From CAYSPG01 sp964432885 (lineage in GTDB: Bacteria; Bacteroidota; Bacteroidia; AKYH767-A; OLB10): DNA of 64,000 nt. Positions 26,433 through 34,668 of this stretch are shown piece by piece. The notes under the pieces were generated by a model, which saw only the letters and a list, made by a program, of their open reading frames with translations, searched no databases and had not been told where the DNA came from. The DNA is taken from the NCBI GenBank assembly GCA_964432885.1, contig CAYSPG010000008.1, positions 62,001 to 126,000 on the forward strand, in the 5' to 3' direction. Each line of letters begins with the position of its first letter. The stretch's first letter is position 1. The translations under genes and the position numbers were made by a program.

Positions 26433-27524
26433 TTAATAATCAACACCCAATTTCTTTTTGGATACACCAGCCATTTTGTTTCTGATGGCGGCAAAAACCG
26501 AAATAACTTTTGAGTTGAGCAATAATATGGCAAGGCAAAAACAACTGATAATAAAAATTTCAGGAGTAAAACTTTTAAGTACAAAGGACATTAAAATAAA
26601 AAACATGCTAAACAAGGATAGTATAACCGATGCCCCTCTGTGACCAAATTCCTGCCTGCACACCATGTGGTGCAGGTGGCTACGGTCGGCTTTAAAAGGA
26701 GATGTGCCGCTGTAAACGCGGATAAACACCACGCGTGTTAAATCAAAAATTAAAACAAACAATGCTCCTGTTATTAGTTGAGGCATCATTTGCAAGGTGC
26801 CACTGGCGAATGGATTAAACAGGGTAAATAATTTTACACTGCAAACCGAAATAATAAAACCTATAACCAATGAGCCTGTGTCGCCCATAAATATTTTTGC
26901 CGGATCAAAATTAAAACAGATAAACGCGACCAATGCTCCAATACAACAAATACAAAGAATAAAAAAGTTTTGCTGGCCTGTGATGGCAAAAAGCATTGCA
27001 AAAACCGATAAGGCAATTAAGCCAAGCATGGCCGCAAGCCCATCAATACCATCAATAAAATTATAGGCATTGGTAATAAATAAAATTAAAAACGTTGTTA
27101 AAGCATATTGTGCCACAAGAGGTATTTGATGTAAGCCAAACAAGCCATTGAGTGTTTCAATTTTTATTCCACCAGCTGTTACAATTAATGCAGTAATAAA
27201 CTGAATCAGCAATTTCCTTTTTGCAGGTATATCTGTTAAGTCATCAAAAAAACCGGTGAGGAATAAAATAAATGCTGCTGCAATTACAAACTGCATGCTG
27301 CTGCTGTTTTCAAAAATGCTAAAAAGGAAAAAAGAAATTATTAAGCCGGCAAAAATTGCAATGCCACCCATAGTAGGAACGGTGGCCGTATGATGTTTGC
27401 GGGCATCGGGTTTATCAAACAATTTCCATTTGGCGCAAAGCCTAATCCAGGCTGGAATAATAAGCGCAGTAATGGCAAATGAAAACAAAAACGGGAAAAA
27501 AAATTTTAGTAGGTTGGGTTGCAT
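26433..27524 (-). CDS. WecA/MraY-family undecaprenyl-phosphate sugar phosphotransferase
   Basis: A 363-residue integral membrane enzyme of glycosyltransferase family 4, which transfers a sugar 1-phosphate from a UDP-sugar to undecaprenyl phosphate. Conserved pieces are FFDDLTDIPAKRK, NAYNFIDGIDGLAA, IFMGDTGSLVIGF and the cytosolic DRSHLHH motif of the WecA branch (MraY has a different histidine motif). It probably starts O-antigen or exopolysaccharide synthesis. It begins 9 bp after the PorP/SprF-OmpA gene and is the last gene of that transcription unit. Confidence 0.88.
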   Translation of the reverse strand: MQPNLLKFFFPFLFSFAITALIIPAWIRLCAKWKLFDKPDARKHHTATVPTMGGIAIFAGLIISFFLFSIFENSSSMQFVIAAAFILFLTGFFDDLTDIPAKRKLLIQFITALIVTAGGIKIETLNGLFGLHQIPLVAQYALTTFLILFITNAYNFIDGIDGLAAMLGLIALSVFAMLFAITGQQNFFILCICCIGALVAFICFNFDPAKIFMGDTGSLVIGFIISVCSVKLFTLFNPFASGTLQMMPQLITGALFVLIFDLTRVVFIRVYSGTSPFKADRSHLHHMVCRQEFGHRGASVILSLFSMFFILMSFVLKSFTPEIFIISCFCLAILLLNSKVISVFAAIRNKMAGVSKKKLGVDY

Positions 27525-27533
27525 ACATTATTT

Positions 27534-29222
27534 TTATTTAACAAGAAAAATATCAACGCGCCTGTTTAAATCAATGGGCGAATCGGGTGTTCCACTGCTT
27601 AACGGATTCAAATTTTTTGCATTGAGCAAATTAATACGTGTTATATCCACGCCTTTGCTTGCTATATAATTTTTTACTTCATCGGCACGCAAGTATCCCA
27701 GTGCAGGTTTAACGCGCTGCTCAACATCATCCGTGTTTCCTGCAAGTAAAATTTTGCTTGTTGGATATTTAAACAGAAAATCAATTACACTTTCAACTAC
27801 ATCAAACTTGTTATTAATATCATAATTGGTAGTAAACGGAGTAAAGAGTACAAAATCCAATCTTTCGAATTCAGCATTGGCAAGTTCGCTTGCCGGAGTA
27901 GTTTCGGAAGGCTTAACAGATTTGGCTACCTGATCTTTAACAGGTGCGGGCTTAACCTCCGGTTTTATCACAGGCTCAGCATTTTTTTGAACAATTGCTT
28001 TAGTATCTGCTTTAGCTATAACCGGCAATACAACAGCATTCGTTTTTGTTTCGGTATCTTTTAATTTTTCAGGTAAAATGATGGCTGCTGCTATTGCTTC
28101 TGGTTTTACAGGCTCAAGTGTATTGTTGCTTTGTGCAAGCTGTGTTGTATGAATAGAAATTGCTGTTGTATAAAAATCGGGGCGCTTAAGTTTTGGCTCA
28201 GGCAATTTCTTTTTATTAATTGGCTTTGTGTTTTTGGGTTCTGGTTTTTTAATTTTCTTGCCTGCTTGTTTTCCCTGCGGTGTATAAACAAGCGAAACTT
28301 CAAACGCGCCATTGCCATTGCTTGCTTTATTATATGCCGATGTGTTTACATCATAACTTGTTCCAAGCAGTACTTTATTTATTTGATATCCCGCATACAC
28401 AATCATTGCATCTTTATTTCGATGAAACACTCCAAACTTTATTGTATTGGAATTTTCAAGTGCAAATTCTGAAACAATACCTGCATTAAACTCGCTAAAC
28501 TGGTCTTGCTTCATGTATAAAAGCATTGGCTTTAACTCCATTTTTTTTCCACACATAATTCCCATACCTCCATGCAAAGTGGTTTTAACAGGCGTTACAT
28601 TGTTTTGCTCTATAAACGATTCCTTGGGTTTATTTACATGCGAAAAAGCAATACCTGCAAATGGCTTTACCATAATATCAGGATTACCTTGGCCTAAAAA
28701 GTATGTTATTCCAAAATTTACATCAGGGCGGCTCACTTTAGTATTTGCAAATGTTTCTCCGCTTGATGCACTTGGGTCATAACCTATGTCATACGAATAT
28801 TGATTTTCGAACGAAAGTTTATTTGGGTCAAATGATTTTTGAAGCAAACCCACCTGGAAACCTGCGGTAACTTCGTGCTGCTTTTCTTCACCAAATTTCA
28901 TCCGATAGCTCAGGCCGCCTAACAGGTTAAGTTTATTAAACCCATCTTTGCCCGCTGAGTTTTTGCTCCCCATTATTCCAAACCCAACACGGTTTACAAT
29001 TTTATCAAGGCCTATTGTTTGTGTTTTAAAGGGACTGCCGCTTGACGACCATTGGCTGCGGTAGTCAGCAGCAATACGCATGTTTTGGATATTATTTCCT
29101 GCCAAAGCAGGATTTACATAAACAGGGTTATTAAAGTACTGCGACAAATGCGAATCCTGTGCATTGGTTTTTACAACCAAAGCGCACAATACAAAAAATA
29201 AAACAGATATATTTTTTTTCAT
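27534..29222 (-). CDS. PorP/SprF-type T9SS membrane protein fused to OmpA domain
   Basis: A 562-residue outer-membrane protein. MKKNISVLFFVLCALV is a signal peptide; an ATG four codons upstream overlaps the previous stop as TAATG and is an alternative start. Residues ~20-310 match PorP/SprF (YFNNPVYVNPALAG, RIAADYRSQW, then repeated beta strands). A Lys/Pro/Ala-rich linker (~315-455) leads to a C-terminal OmpA-like peptidoglycan-binding domain (KILLAGNTDDVEQRV ... YLRADEVKNYI ... LNRRVDIFL). SprF-like proteins are needed for export or attachment of type B cargo, and such a cargo gene lies directly upstream. Confidence 0.87.
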   Translation of the reverse strand: MKKNISVLFFVLCALVVKTNAQDSHLSQYFNNPVYVNPALAGNNIQNMRIAADYRSQWSSSGSPFKTQTIGLDKIVNRVGFGIMGSKNSAGKDGFNKLNLLGGLSYRMKFGEEKQHEVTAGFQVGLLQKSFDPNKLSFENQYSYDIGYDPSASSGETFANTKVSRPDVNFGITYFLGQGNPDIMVKPFAGIAFSHVNKPKESFIEQNNVTPVKTTLHGGMGIMCGKKMELKPMLLYMKQDQFSEFNAGIVSEFALENSNTIKFGVFHRNKDAMIVYAGYQINKVLLGTSYDVNTSAYNKASNGNGAFEVSLVYTPQGKQAGKKIKKPEPKNTKPINKKKLPEPKLKRPDFYTTAISIHTTQLAQSNNTLEPVKPEAIAAAIILPEKLKDTETKTNAVVLPVIAKADTKAIVQKNAEPVIKPEVKPAPVKDQVAKSVKPSETTPASELANAEFERLDFVLFTPFTTNYDINNKFDVVESVIDFLFKYPTSKILLAGNTDDVEQRVKPALGYLRADEVKNYIASKGVDITRINLLNAKNLNPLSSGTPDSPIDLNRRVDIFLVK

Positions 29223-29233
29223 CCTTTGTTGCA

Positions 29234-31966
29234 TTATTTTATTACACTCACATTTCCTTTCATTAATTTGTCTTCACCGTCTTTCATTTTTATTTTTACC
29301 ATGTACGCATATGTTCCGTTTTGAACCAGATGCCCTTTTACATTTCCATCCCATCCAATGGCCGCATTGTCATTGGCAAATATTACCTGGCCCCATTGGT
29401 TTAAAATTACCATGGTTGCCGATGTATAGCCCGTTCCTTTTAATCTAAAAATATCGTTAATGCCATCGTTGTTAGGTGTAAATGCTGATGGTAAAAACAA
29501 ATCGTGCTGCAGATAAACACTAACTGTTTTAAAAGTTGTATCAACACAACTATTACCATCCGTTGAAATAAGTGTAACAACATAATCGCCCTCGGCAGGA
29601 TAACTGTAAACCGGATTTGCTTCCTGCGAAAAATCTTCAGTAGTGGTATTGTCACCAAAATTCCATAAATAATTTACATCTGCTGATGAAGTTGTGTTTG
29701 TAAAGGCAATGGAATATCCGTTTGAGCCTTTAACAGCATCTGTATTTGTAAACGATGGATTTATTTCAGCATACAAATTTGCATTAACAGCAAAGCGCTG
29801 CAAACTTTTGCAACCATTGGAATTTATCTCGGCATAATACGTTTTTGCTTCAGGCAAAGCGGGAGTTATAAATCCATTTCCCGTAGCAATAGCAGTACCA
29901 CCTGTTAGTTGCTCATACCATGTATATGAAACATTTGTTTGTGGGTCAATCAATAATTCGGCAGTACTCCATTTACATACTGTGGCATCATGTGCAACAA
30001 GCGAAGTTGGTATATACTTATGCGAAACAACAATTGCATTTGAAGTAAGTGTTGTTGCGCCAAATGTTACTACCGTTTTATACGATCCGGTTTGCATTGC
30101 TTTAAGTGTTTGAGAAGTTGCCCCTGGTATTGCCACGTTATCTTTATACCACTGATTGCCGGATGCCTGAGATGATGAAAGCATTACCGAATCACCAGGG
30201 CAAAAGTTTGTGGGTCCACCGGCTGTTATAGTTACACTTGATGGGGTGGATACTATTACCTGAACCGAATCAAACTCTGACCAGCAGCCGGCCGCATTTT
30301 TAACTTTAAGCCAATAATATCCTGATGCAGAAACAGAAATAGATTGTGTGGTGGCATTGGTTGACCACAAATATCCTGACGAAGTGTTTGCAGTGAGTGT
30401 TGCCGATTGACCACTTAAAATATTTATGGGTCCGGCAGGAGAAATTGAAGCAATGGGTTTAGGGTTAACAGTAACACTTACCGGTGCTGATACAGAAGTG
30501 CAACCCGGCCCATACGTAACAGTTACAACATAGTTTCCTGATGTGGTGGGTGATATTGATTGTGTGGTTTGATTGTTGGACCACAAATAACTTAAGCCTT
30601 GTGAAGCCGTTAATGTTACATTATTGCCTGCACAAGTGGTAACAGGGCCGGCAGGGGAAACCGTAGCTGTACCTGCATTTACAATTGTTATTACAAGAGG
30701 CGATGAAGTGCTGCTTGATCCGGCTGTACATGTTATACTATGCACACCAACTGTAAAGTTTGATATTGTTAATACGCCTGTATTGTTAGTACCTATAATA
30801 GAAGGGCCATCCTTAAAAACATAGTTTAATAGCCCCGCTGGTGTTGCCGTAATGGTTACAGGTGTGCCTGTACAAAATGTTGTTGCATTGTTTTGCGCTG
30901 CAAGTGTTATATTACCTGCTGCCTGTGTTGAAATAGAACGGATTAATTCATTGCCCTCATCACCAACATAAAAGGTTGAAGGTGGGAAAAAGGCCATACA
31001 GGTAGGGCTGTTAAACTCTGCCGACAGTGCAGGACCATTTACACTTCCCGAAACGCCTTGTGTGCCGGCATACGTTGTAACATTGCCTGCTGCTATTTTT
31101 CGAATTAAAAAATTATTTACATCACCAATATATAATGCACCTGCATTATCAATGGTTATTCCCCACGGCTGATTAAACTGTGCTGTTAAAGAGGGTCCGT
31201 TGGCAAAACCCGCCACACCGGTTCCTGCAAATGTGGTTACCACACCTGCCTGTGTTACTTTTCTTACTTTATTATTCCACGCATCTACCACATATAAATT
31301 GCCTGAAACATCCACTGCAATACTATGTGGATGATTAAATCGTGCAGCTGCACCAGTAGCATCCACATCGCCCAATAAACTGGGTGTACCGGCCATGGTT
31401 GAAACAGTACCTCCGCTAAGTTTGCGAATGGTATGTGTCATAAACTCTGTTATAAAAATATCACCGTTAAGGGCTACGGTTATTCCTGTTGGAAACCCAA
31501 ACTGTGCTGTGGCGGCTGGCCCGTTGGTATTACCCGAAGTGCCTGCACCGGCAATGGTTGTTACAACGCCTGCAGGGGTTATCTTCCTTATTTTATAATT
31601 CTTGGTATCGGCCACAAATAAGTTTCCGGCATTATCGCAGGCAATACCCCAAGGCTCAAAAAACGAAGCGCTTAACCCAATACCGTCATTGCTACCTGCA
31701 ACACCCGAACCAGCAAATGTTGTTACCACACCTGCTGGTGTAATCTTCCTGATTTTATTATTGTTTCTGTCAGCAACATAAATGTTTCCTGCTGCATCGC
31801 ATGCAATACCATGCGGGCTGTTAAACGATGCGGAGGTTCCAGTACCATTAGCCGATCCGGAAACACCTAGAGTACCGGCAACAGTATTAACTGTTTGAGC
31901 TACGCTGCTGCTTAACCAAAAAAGTAAAAATGTAATAGGTATAAATCGTACCATAAGTGCCAACAA
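29234..31966 (-). CDS. NHL-repeat/PKD T9SS type B cargo protein
   Basis: A 910-residue secreted protein. After a signal peptide (~1-23) there are about six NHL repeats to residue ~345 (each with GIACDAAGNIYVADR-like and IRKITPAGVVTTFAG-like strands), then several Ig/HYR-like beta domains (~350-745), a PKD domain (~750-840, NYLWNFGDNTTTEDF ... GDYVVTLIS) and a gliding-motility-associated C-terminal domain (LFLPSAFTPNNDGINDIF ... NQWGQVIF ... WDGNVKG ... GTYAYMVKIK). The last is the T9SS type B signal. Its stop overlaps a start codon of the PorP/SprF-OmpA gene (TAATG), so cargo and its membrane partner are translationally linked. Confidence 0.92.
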   Translation of the reverse strand: MLALMVRFIPITFLLFWLSSSVAQTVNTVAGTLGVSGSANGTGTSASFNSPHGIACDAAGNIYVADRNNNKIRKITPAGVVTTFAGSGVAGSNDGIGLSASFFEPWGIACDNAGNLFVADTKNYKIRKITPAGVVTTIAGAGTSGNTNGPAATAQFGFPTGITVALNGDIFITEFMTHTIRKLSGGTVSTMAGTPSLLGDVDATGAAARFNHPHSIAVDVSGNLYVVDAWNNKVRKVTQAGVVTTFAGTGVAGFANGPSLTAQFNQPWGITIDNAGALYIGDVNNFLIRKIAAGNVTTYAGTQGVSGSVNGPALSAEFNSPTCMAFFPPSTFYVGDEGNELIRSISTQAAGNITLAAQNNATTFCTGTPVTITATPAGLLNYVFKDGPSIIGTNNTGVLTISNFTVGVHSITCTAGSSSTSSPLVITIVNAGTATVSPAGPVTTCAGNNVTLTASQGLSYLWSNNQTTQSISPTTSGNYVVTVTYGPGCTSVSAPVSVTVNPKPIASISPAGPINILSGQSATLTANTSSGYLWSTNATTQSISVSASGYYWLKVKNAAGCWSEFDSVQVIVSTPSSVTITAGGPTNFCPGDSVMLSSSQASGNQWYKDNVAIPGATSQTLKAMQTGSYKTVVTFGATTLTSNAIVVSHKYIPTSLVAHDATVCKWSTAELLIDPQTNVSYTWYEQLTGGTAIATGNGFITPALPEAKTYYAEINSNGCKSLQRFAVNANLYAEINPSFTNTDAVKGSNGYSIAFTNTTSSADVNYLWNFGDNTTTEDFSQEANPVYSYPAEGDYVVTLISTDGNSCVDTTFKTVSVYLQHDLFLPSAFTPNNDGINDIFRLKGTGYTSATMVILNQWGQVIFANDNAAIGWDGNVKGHLVQNGTYAYMVKIKMKDGEDKLMKGNVSVIK

Positions 31967-32095
31967 AAAATGCTTTTGATTATGGCATTATACTACACCA
32001 GCAAAAAAAATGTTACCTAAATGCATCTAAGTTTCTCAGATGTAAGGTTTAACTACAAAAAATTAATTTTTAAACCCAAATTAAGGCCGCAACGG

Positions 32096-33376
32096 TTAGT
32101 CAACCTTTACCAAAAAGAAATTTTTCTTTCCTTTTTGAAAAATAAGAAAATGTGCACACACAAGGTTTGAAATTGAAATGGACAAATTAATATCTGTCAA
32201 TTTTTCTTTATTCAGTGAAAAACCATTAGCTTGTATCATTTTTTTAGCTTCGCCTTTTGAAGGGAATATTTGAGTGTGCTGAGCCAGTAAATCCAAAATG
32301 GCAATGCCGTTTATCAAATCTTTTTTACTTAAGGTAAAAGAATTTTTCCCTAAACTTTGATGAACCGATTCCAAATCCTGCCTTGATAGTTTTTTTAAAT
32401 CATCGGCACTTCCATTAAAAAAAACTTCTGTTATCTCAACGGCTTTAGTGTAATCGGCTTCTGAATGTACGCGTATGGTTACATCCCTTGCAATTGCTTT
32501 TTGTAAAATCCTAAGATGAGGTGTACTGGTATGTTCATCTTCAAGTTTTTCAATTTCGGCTTTTGATAAAAGTGTAAATACCCGGATATAATTTTTTGCA
32601 TCCTCATCAGATGCATTAAGCCAAAACTGGTAAAATGCGTAGGCTGATGTTTTAGTTTTATCCAAAAAAATATTTCCACTTTCTGTTTTCCCAAATTTTG
32701 TTCCATCAGACTTTTTAATAAGTGGTGTGGTAAGTGCAAATGCTTCACCACCTTCCTTGCGCCTTATTAACTCGGTTCCGGTAACAATATTTCCCCATTG
32801 ATCGCTACCCCCCATTTGCAATTTTACCGCATTGTTTTTCCATAAATAATAAAAATCATAGCCCTGCACCAACTGATAACTAAACTCGGTAAAGCTCATG
32901 CCATTTTCAAGCCTGTTTTTTACCGAGTCTTTTGAAAGCATATAGTTTATGGTAATATGCTTGCCTATGTCCCTTATAAATTCCAAAAACTTGAACTCTT
33001 TAAACCAATCGTAGTTATTTACAATTTCTGCAGCGTTTTTTCCGCAGTTAAAATCTAAAAATTTCTCGAGTTGTTTTTTCTGGCATCTTAAATTGTAATT
33101 GAGTGTATTTTCGTCAAGCAGATTTCGCTCAGCCGATTTGCCAGAGGGGTCGCCAACCATGCCCGTAGCACCGCCAACCAAAGCTATGGGTTTATGGCCG
33201 GCACGCTGAAAGTGCAAAAGCATCATTACCTGCACCATATTGCCAATCCCTAACGAATCGCTTGTCGGATCAAATCCTATATAACCCGTAACCATCTCTT
33301 TGTTTAACAACTCTTCTGTTCCTGGCATTATATCCTGCAGCATGCCTCTCCATTTTAATTCTTCTATAAAACTCAT
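32096..33376 (-). CDS. tyrS: tyrosyl-tRNA synthetase
   Basis: A 426-residue class I synthetase charging tRNA-Tyr. GYIGFDPTSDSLGIGN covers the HIGH region and KFGKTESGN the KMSKS region; ALVGGATGMVGDPSGKS and LVQGYDFYYLW complete the tyrosine-binding domain, and the C-terminus has an S4-like RNA-binding fold (MIQANGFSLNKEKL). The HIGH motif reads GIGN, so the first His is Gly, which is unusual for TyrRS. No T-box or other leader element is seen. Stands alone on the minus strand. Confidence 0.95.
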   Translation of the reverse strand: MSFIEELKWRGMLQDIMPGTEELLNKEMVTGYIGFDPTSDSLGIGNMVQVMMLLHFQRAGHKPIALVGGATGMVGDPSGKSAERNLLDENTLNYNLRCQKKQLEKFLDFNCGKNAAEIVNNYDWFKEFKFLEFIRDIGKHITINYMLSKDSVKNRLENGMSFTEFSYQLVQGYDFYYLWKNNAVKLQMGGSDQWGNIVTGTELIRRKEGGEAFALTTPLIKKSDGTKFGKTESGNIFLDKTKTSAYAFYQFWLNASDEDAKNYIRVFTLLSKAEIEKLEDEHTSTPHLRILQKAIARDVTIRVHSEADYTKAVEITEVFFNGSADDLKKLSRQDLESVHQSLGKNSFTLSKKDLINGIAILDLLAQHTQIFPSKGEAKKMIQANGFSLNKEKLTDINLSISISNLVCAHFLIFQKGKKNFFLVKVD

Positions 33377-33572
33377 AGCAACTAAAAATTTGGGTAAAGA
33401 TAATTCTTGAATACTACATTGTTTAAAGTGGGTAGCTACAATGGTGGTTTTAATTTAGAATTTTTTTAATACAACAATACATTGTACCAAACCTCCATAC
33501 AATGAACCAAATCGTTTTTTTAGAAACCATTTTAAATTAGTGTACGTATGAATATAAAAAATTCTAAAATTT

Positions 33573-33824
33573 ATGTCTTATAAACAAGTTATCATTCCCG
33601 ACCGTTTTTTAAATTATCTCTACCACGCATTTAAGGCAATAAGCAATCCGGATATGCATCGAATAAAAGTTATTGCCCGCGATGGCTCTAAATACCGTAA
33701 CCTGCTCGTTTTAAACGGCTGTGTTTTACTGGTTGAGCGAAGCGCGAAGCTTACTTCAAACGACATTGAGATTTTACAAATTGACATGGACTACATACCT
33801 GTAGAAGTAACTAAAAGTAAATAA
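33573..33824 (+). CDS. small conserved-looking protein of unknown function
   Basis: An 83-residue cytosolic protein beginning MSYKQVIIPDRFLNYLYHAF, with balanced composition and predicted mixed alpha/beta structure (RIKVIARDGSKYRNLLVL). No family recognised. It is separated from tyrS by a 196-bp AT-rich divergent spacer and precedes the tRNA-Asn promoter. The reading frame looks coding (third positions rich in A/T), but confirmation rests on homologues. Confidence 0.55.
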   Translation: MSYKQVIIPDRFLNYLYHAFKAISNPDMHRIKVIARDGSKYRNLLVLNGCVLLVERSAKLTSNDIEILQIDMDYIPVEVTKSK

Positions 33825-33908
33825 ACACATTATTTTTTTTGCATTTTCCTGCACCATTTATCAGTTGCTTTGGCACCTTTTTTAGTCCTAAAAAAATTTA
33901 CATCTGAT

Positions 33909-33938
33909 TTTGTCATTTAACTAAACTTTCTATTTTTG
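33909..33938 (+). promoter_or_regulatory. promoter upstream of tRNA-Asn
   Basis: TTTG (33909-33912), an 18-bp spacer and TATTTTTG (33931-33938) match the Bacteroidota -33/-7 consensus. Transcription would start near 33945, leaving a ~110-nt leader before the tRNA. The leader contains a TTCCGG/CCGGAA hairpin and a TTTCTC/GAGAAA pair just before the tRNA 5' end. Confidence 0.6.
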
Positions 33939-34057
33939 CGCTCCCTTTTGTAGAAATACAGAGTCCATACACGTGCTTTGGTTCCGGTTTTACCGGAATG
34001 GCATGAAGCTAAAAAGGTTGTTTTCTCCCTTACCTATTGATTAAAGAGAGAAAACAT

Positions 34058-34131
34058 TCCTCCTTAGCTCAGCTGGTTAGAGCACATGACTGTTAATCAT
34101 GGGGTCCCTGGTTCGAGCCCAGGAGGGGGAG
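34058..34131 (+). tRNA. tRNA-Asn (GUU)
   Basis: A full cloverleaf: acceptor TCCTCCT (34058-34064) pairs with AGGGGGA (34124-34130). The D arm contains AGCTGGTTAGAGC, the anticodon stem is CATGA/TCATG with loop CTGTTAA (anticodon GTT), and the T arm is CCTGG-TTCGAGC-CCAGG. The discriminator base is G34131. CCA is not encoded. Confidence 0.97.
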
Positions 34132-34160
34132 CGAGAGCGATGAATATTCATCGCTCTTTT
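34115..34160. repeat. 46-bp direct repeat, copy 1 (tRNA 3' end plus terminator)
   Basis: Identical base for base to 34497-34542, offset 382 bp. It covers the T-loop to the 3' end of tRNA-Asn and its terminator. The two copies bracket the GIY-YIG gene. Confidence 0.97.
34134..34160 (+). terminator. intrinsic terminator of tRNA-Asn
   Basis: A perfect 24-bp palindrome (34134-34157; arms AGAGCGATGAAT and ATTCATCGCTCT) followed by a T run. A second identical copy lies at 34516-34542. Confidence 0.9.
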
Positions 34161-34171
34161 ATTTTATAATA

Positions 34172-34465
34172 ATGGCAAGTGTCTATATTTTGTTTTTTGA
34201 ATCAACAAATGGATTTTATGTTGGATTCACAAATGAAAGTGTATTGCTACGCACCCAAAGGCATAATGAAGATTATTATAACAATAAGTTTACTGCGAGA
34301 GGCAAGCCTTGGAGTTTGTATTTGGAAGTTAAATGCTCTTCAGTTGAGCAAGCCCAACTAATTGAAAAACACATAAAAAAAATGAAAAGCAAAGTATATA
34401 TCACCAATTTAAAACAATATCCCGAAATGGTGGAAAAACTTTTGCATAAATATATCAACTGTTAA
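34172..34465 (+). CDS. GIY-YIG domain protein
   Basis: A 97-residue single-domain protein of the UPF0213/GIY-YIG family. VYILFFESTNGFYVGFT contains the paired 'GIY/YIG' strands (here VYIL and FYVG), and ALRxH-like RTQRHNEDYY, a catalytic-type Arg region, and the Glu in QAQLIEKHIKKMKSK follow. Enzymes with this fold nick DNA (UvrC, Slx4-type, homing endonucleases). It starts 12 bp after the tRNA-Asn terminator. Its final codons and stop (AAC TGT TAA) are made from a copy of the tRNA anticodon loop. Role in the cell is unknown; it may be a selfish element. Confidence 0.85.
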   Translation: MASVYILFFESTNGFYVGFTNESVLLRTQRHNEDYYNNKFTARGKPWSLYLEVKCSSVEQAQLIEKHIKKMKSKVYITNLKQYPEMVEKLLHKYINC

Positions 34466-34542
34466 TCATGGCTCCGATAGCTATCGGAGCTGGTTAGAGC
34501 CCAGGAGGGGGAGCGAGAGCGATGAATATTCATCGCTCTTTT
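34458..34542. repeat. rearranged partial copy of tRNA-Asn
   Basis: In order: 14 nt of the anticodon arm (34458-34471 = 34089-34102), a perfect 20-bp palindrome gctccgatagctatcggagc (34471-34490), 13 nt of the D arm (34488-34500 = 34071-34083), then the T-loop-to-terminator repeat (34497-34542 = 34115-34160). It cannot fold as a tRNA because D and anticodon arms are permuted and the acceptor 5' strand is missing. Confidence 0.93.
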
Positions 34543-34668
34543 GTTTTATATCACTTTTCTTATCTGCGCACCCTACTATTTTCATCCATCAAAAAAACGC
34601 TTGGTGCCATTGCCATACTGTTTAATTAATTTTCTACTTTCACCATTCAACCTTAAACCAATTGTAAA

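Noticed and set aside
34497..34542. Second functional tRNA-Asn
   Set aside because: Acceptor 5' strand is missing and the D and anticodon pieces are in the wrong order, so no cloverleaf forms.
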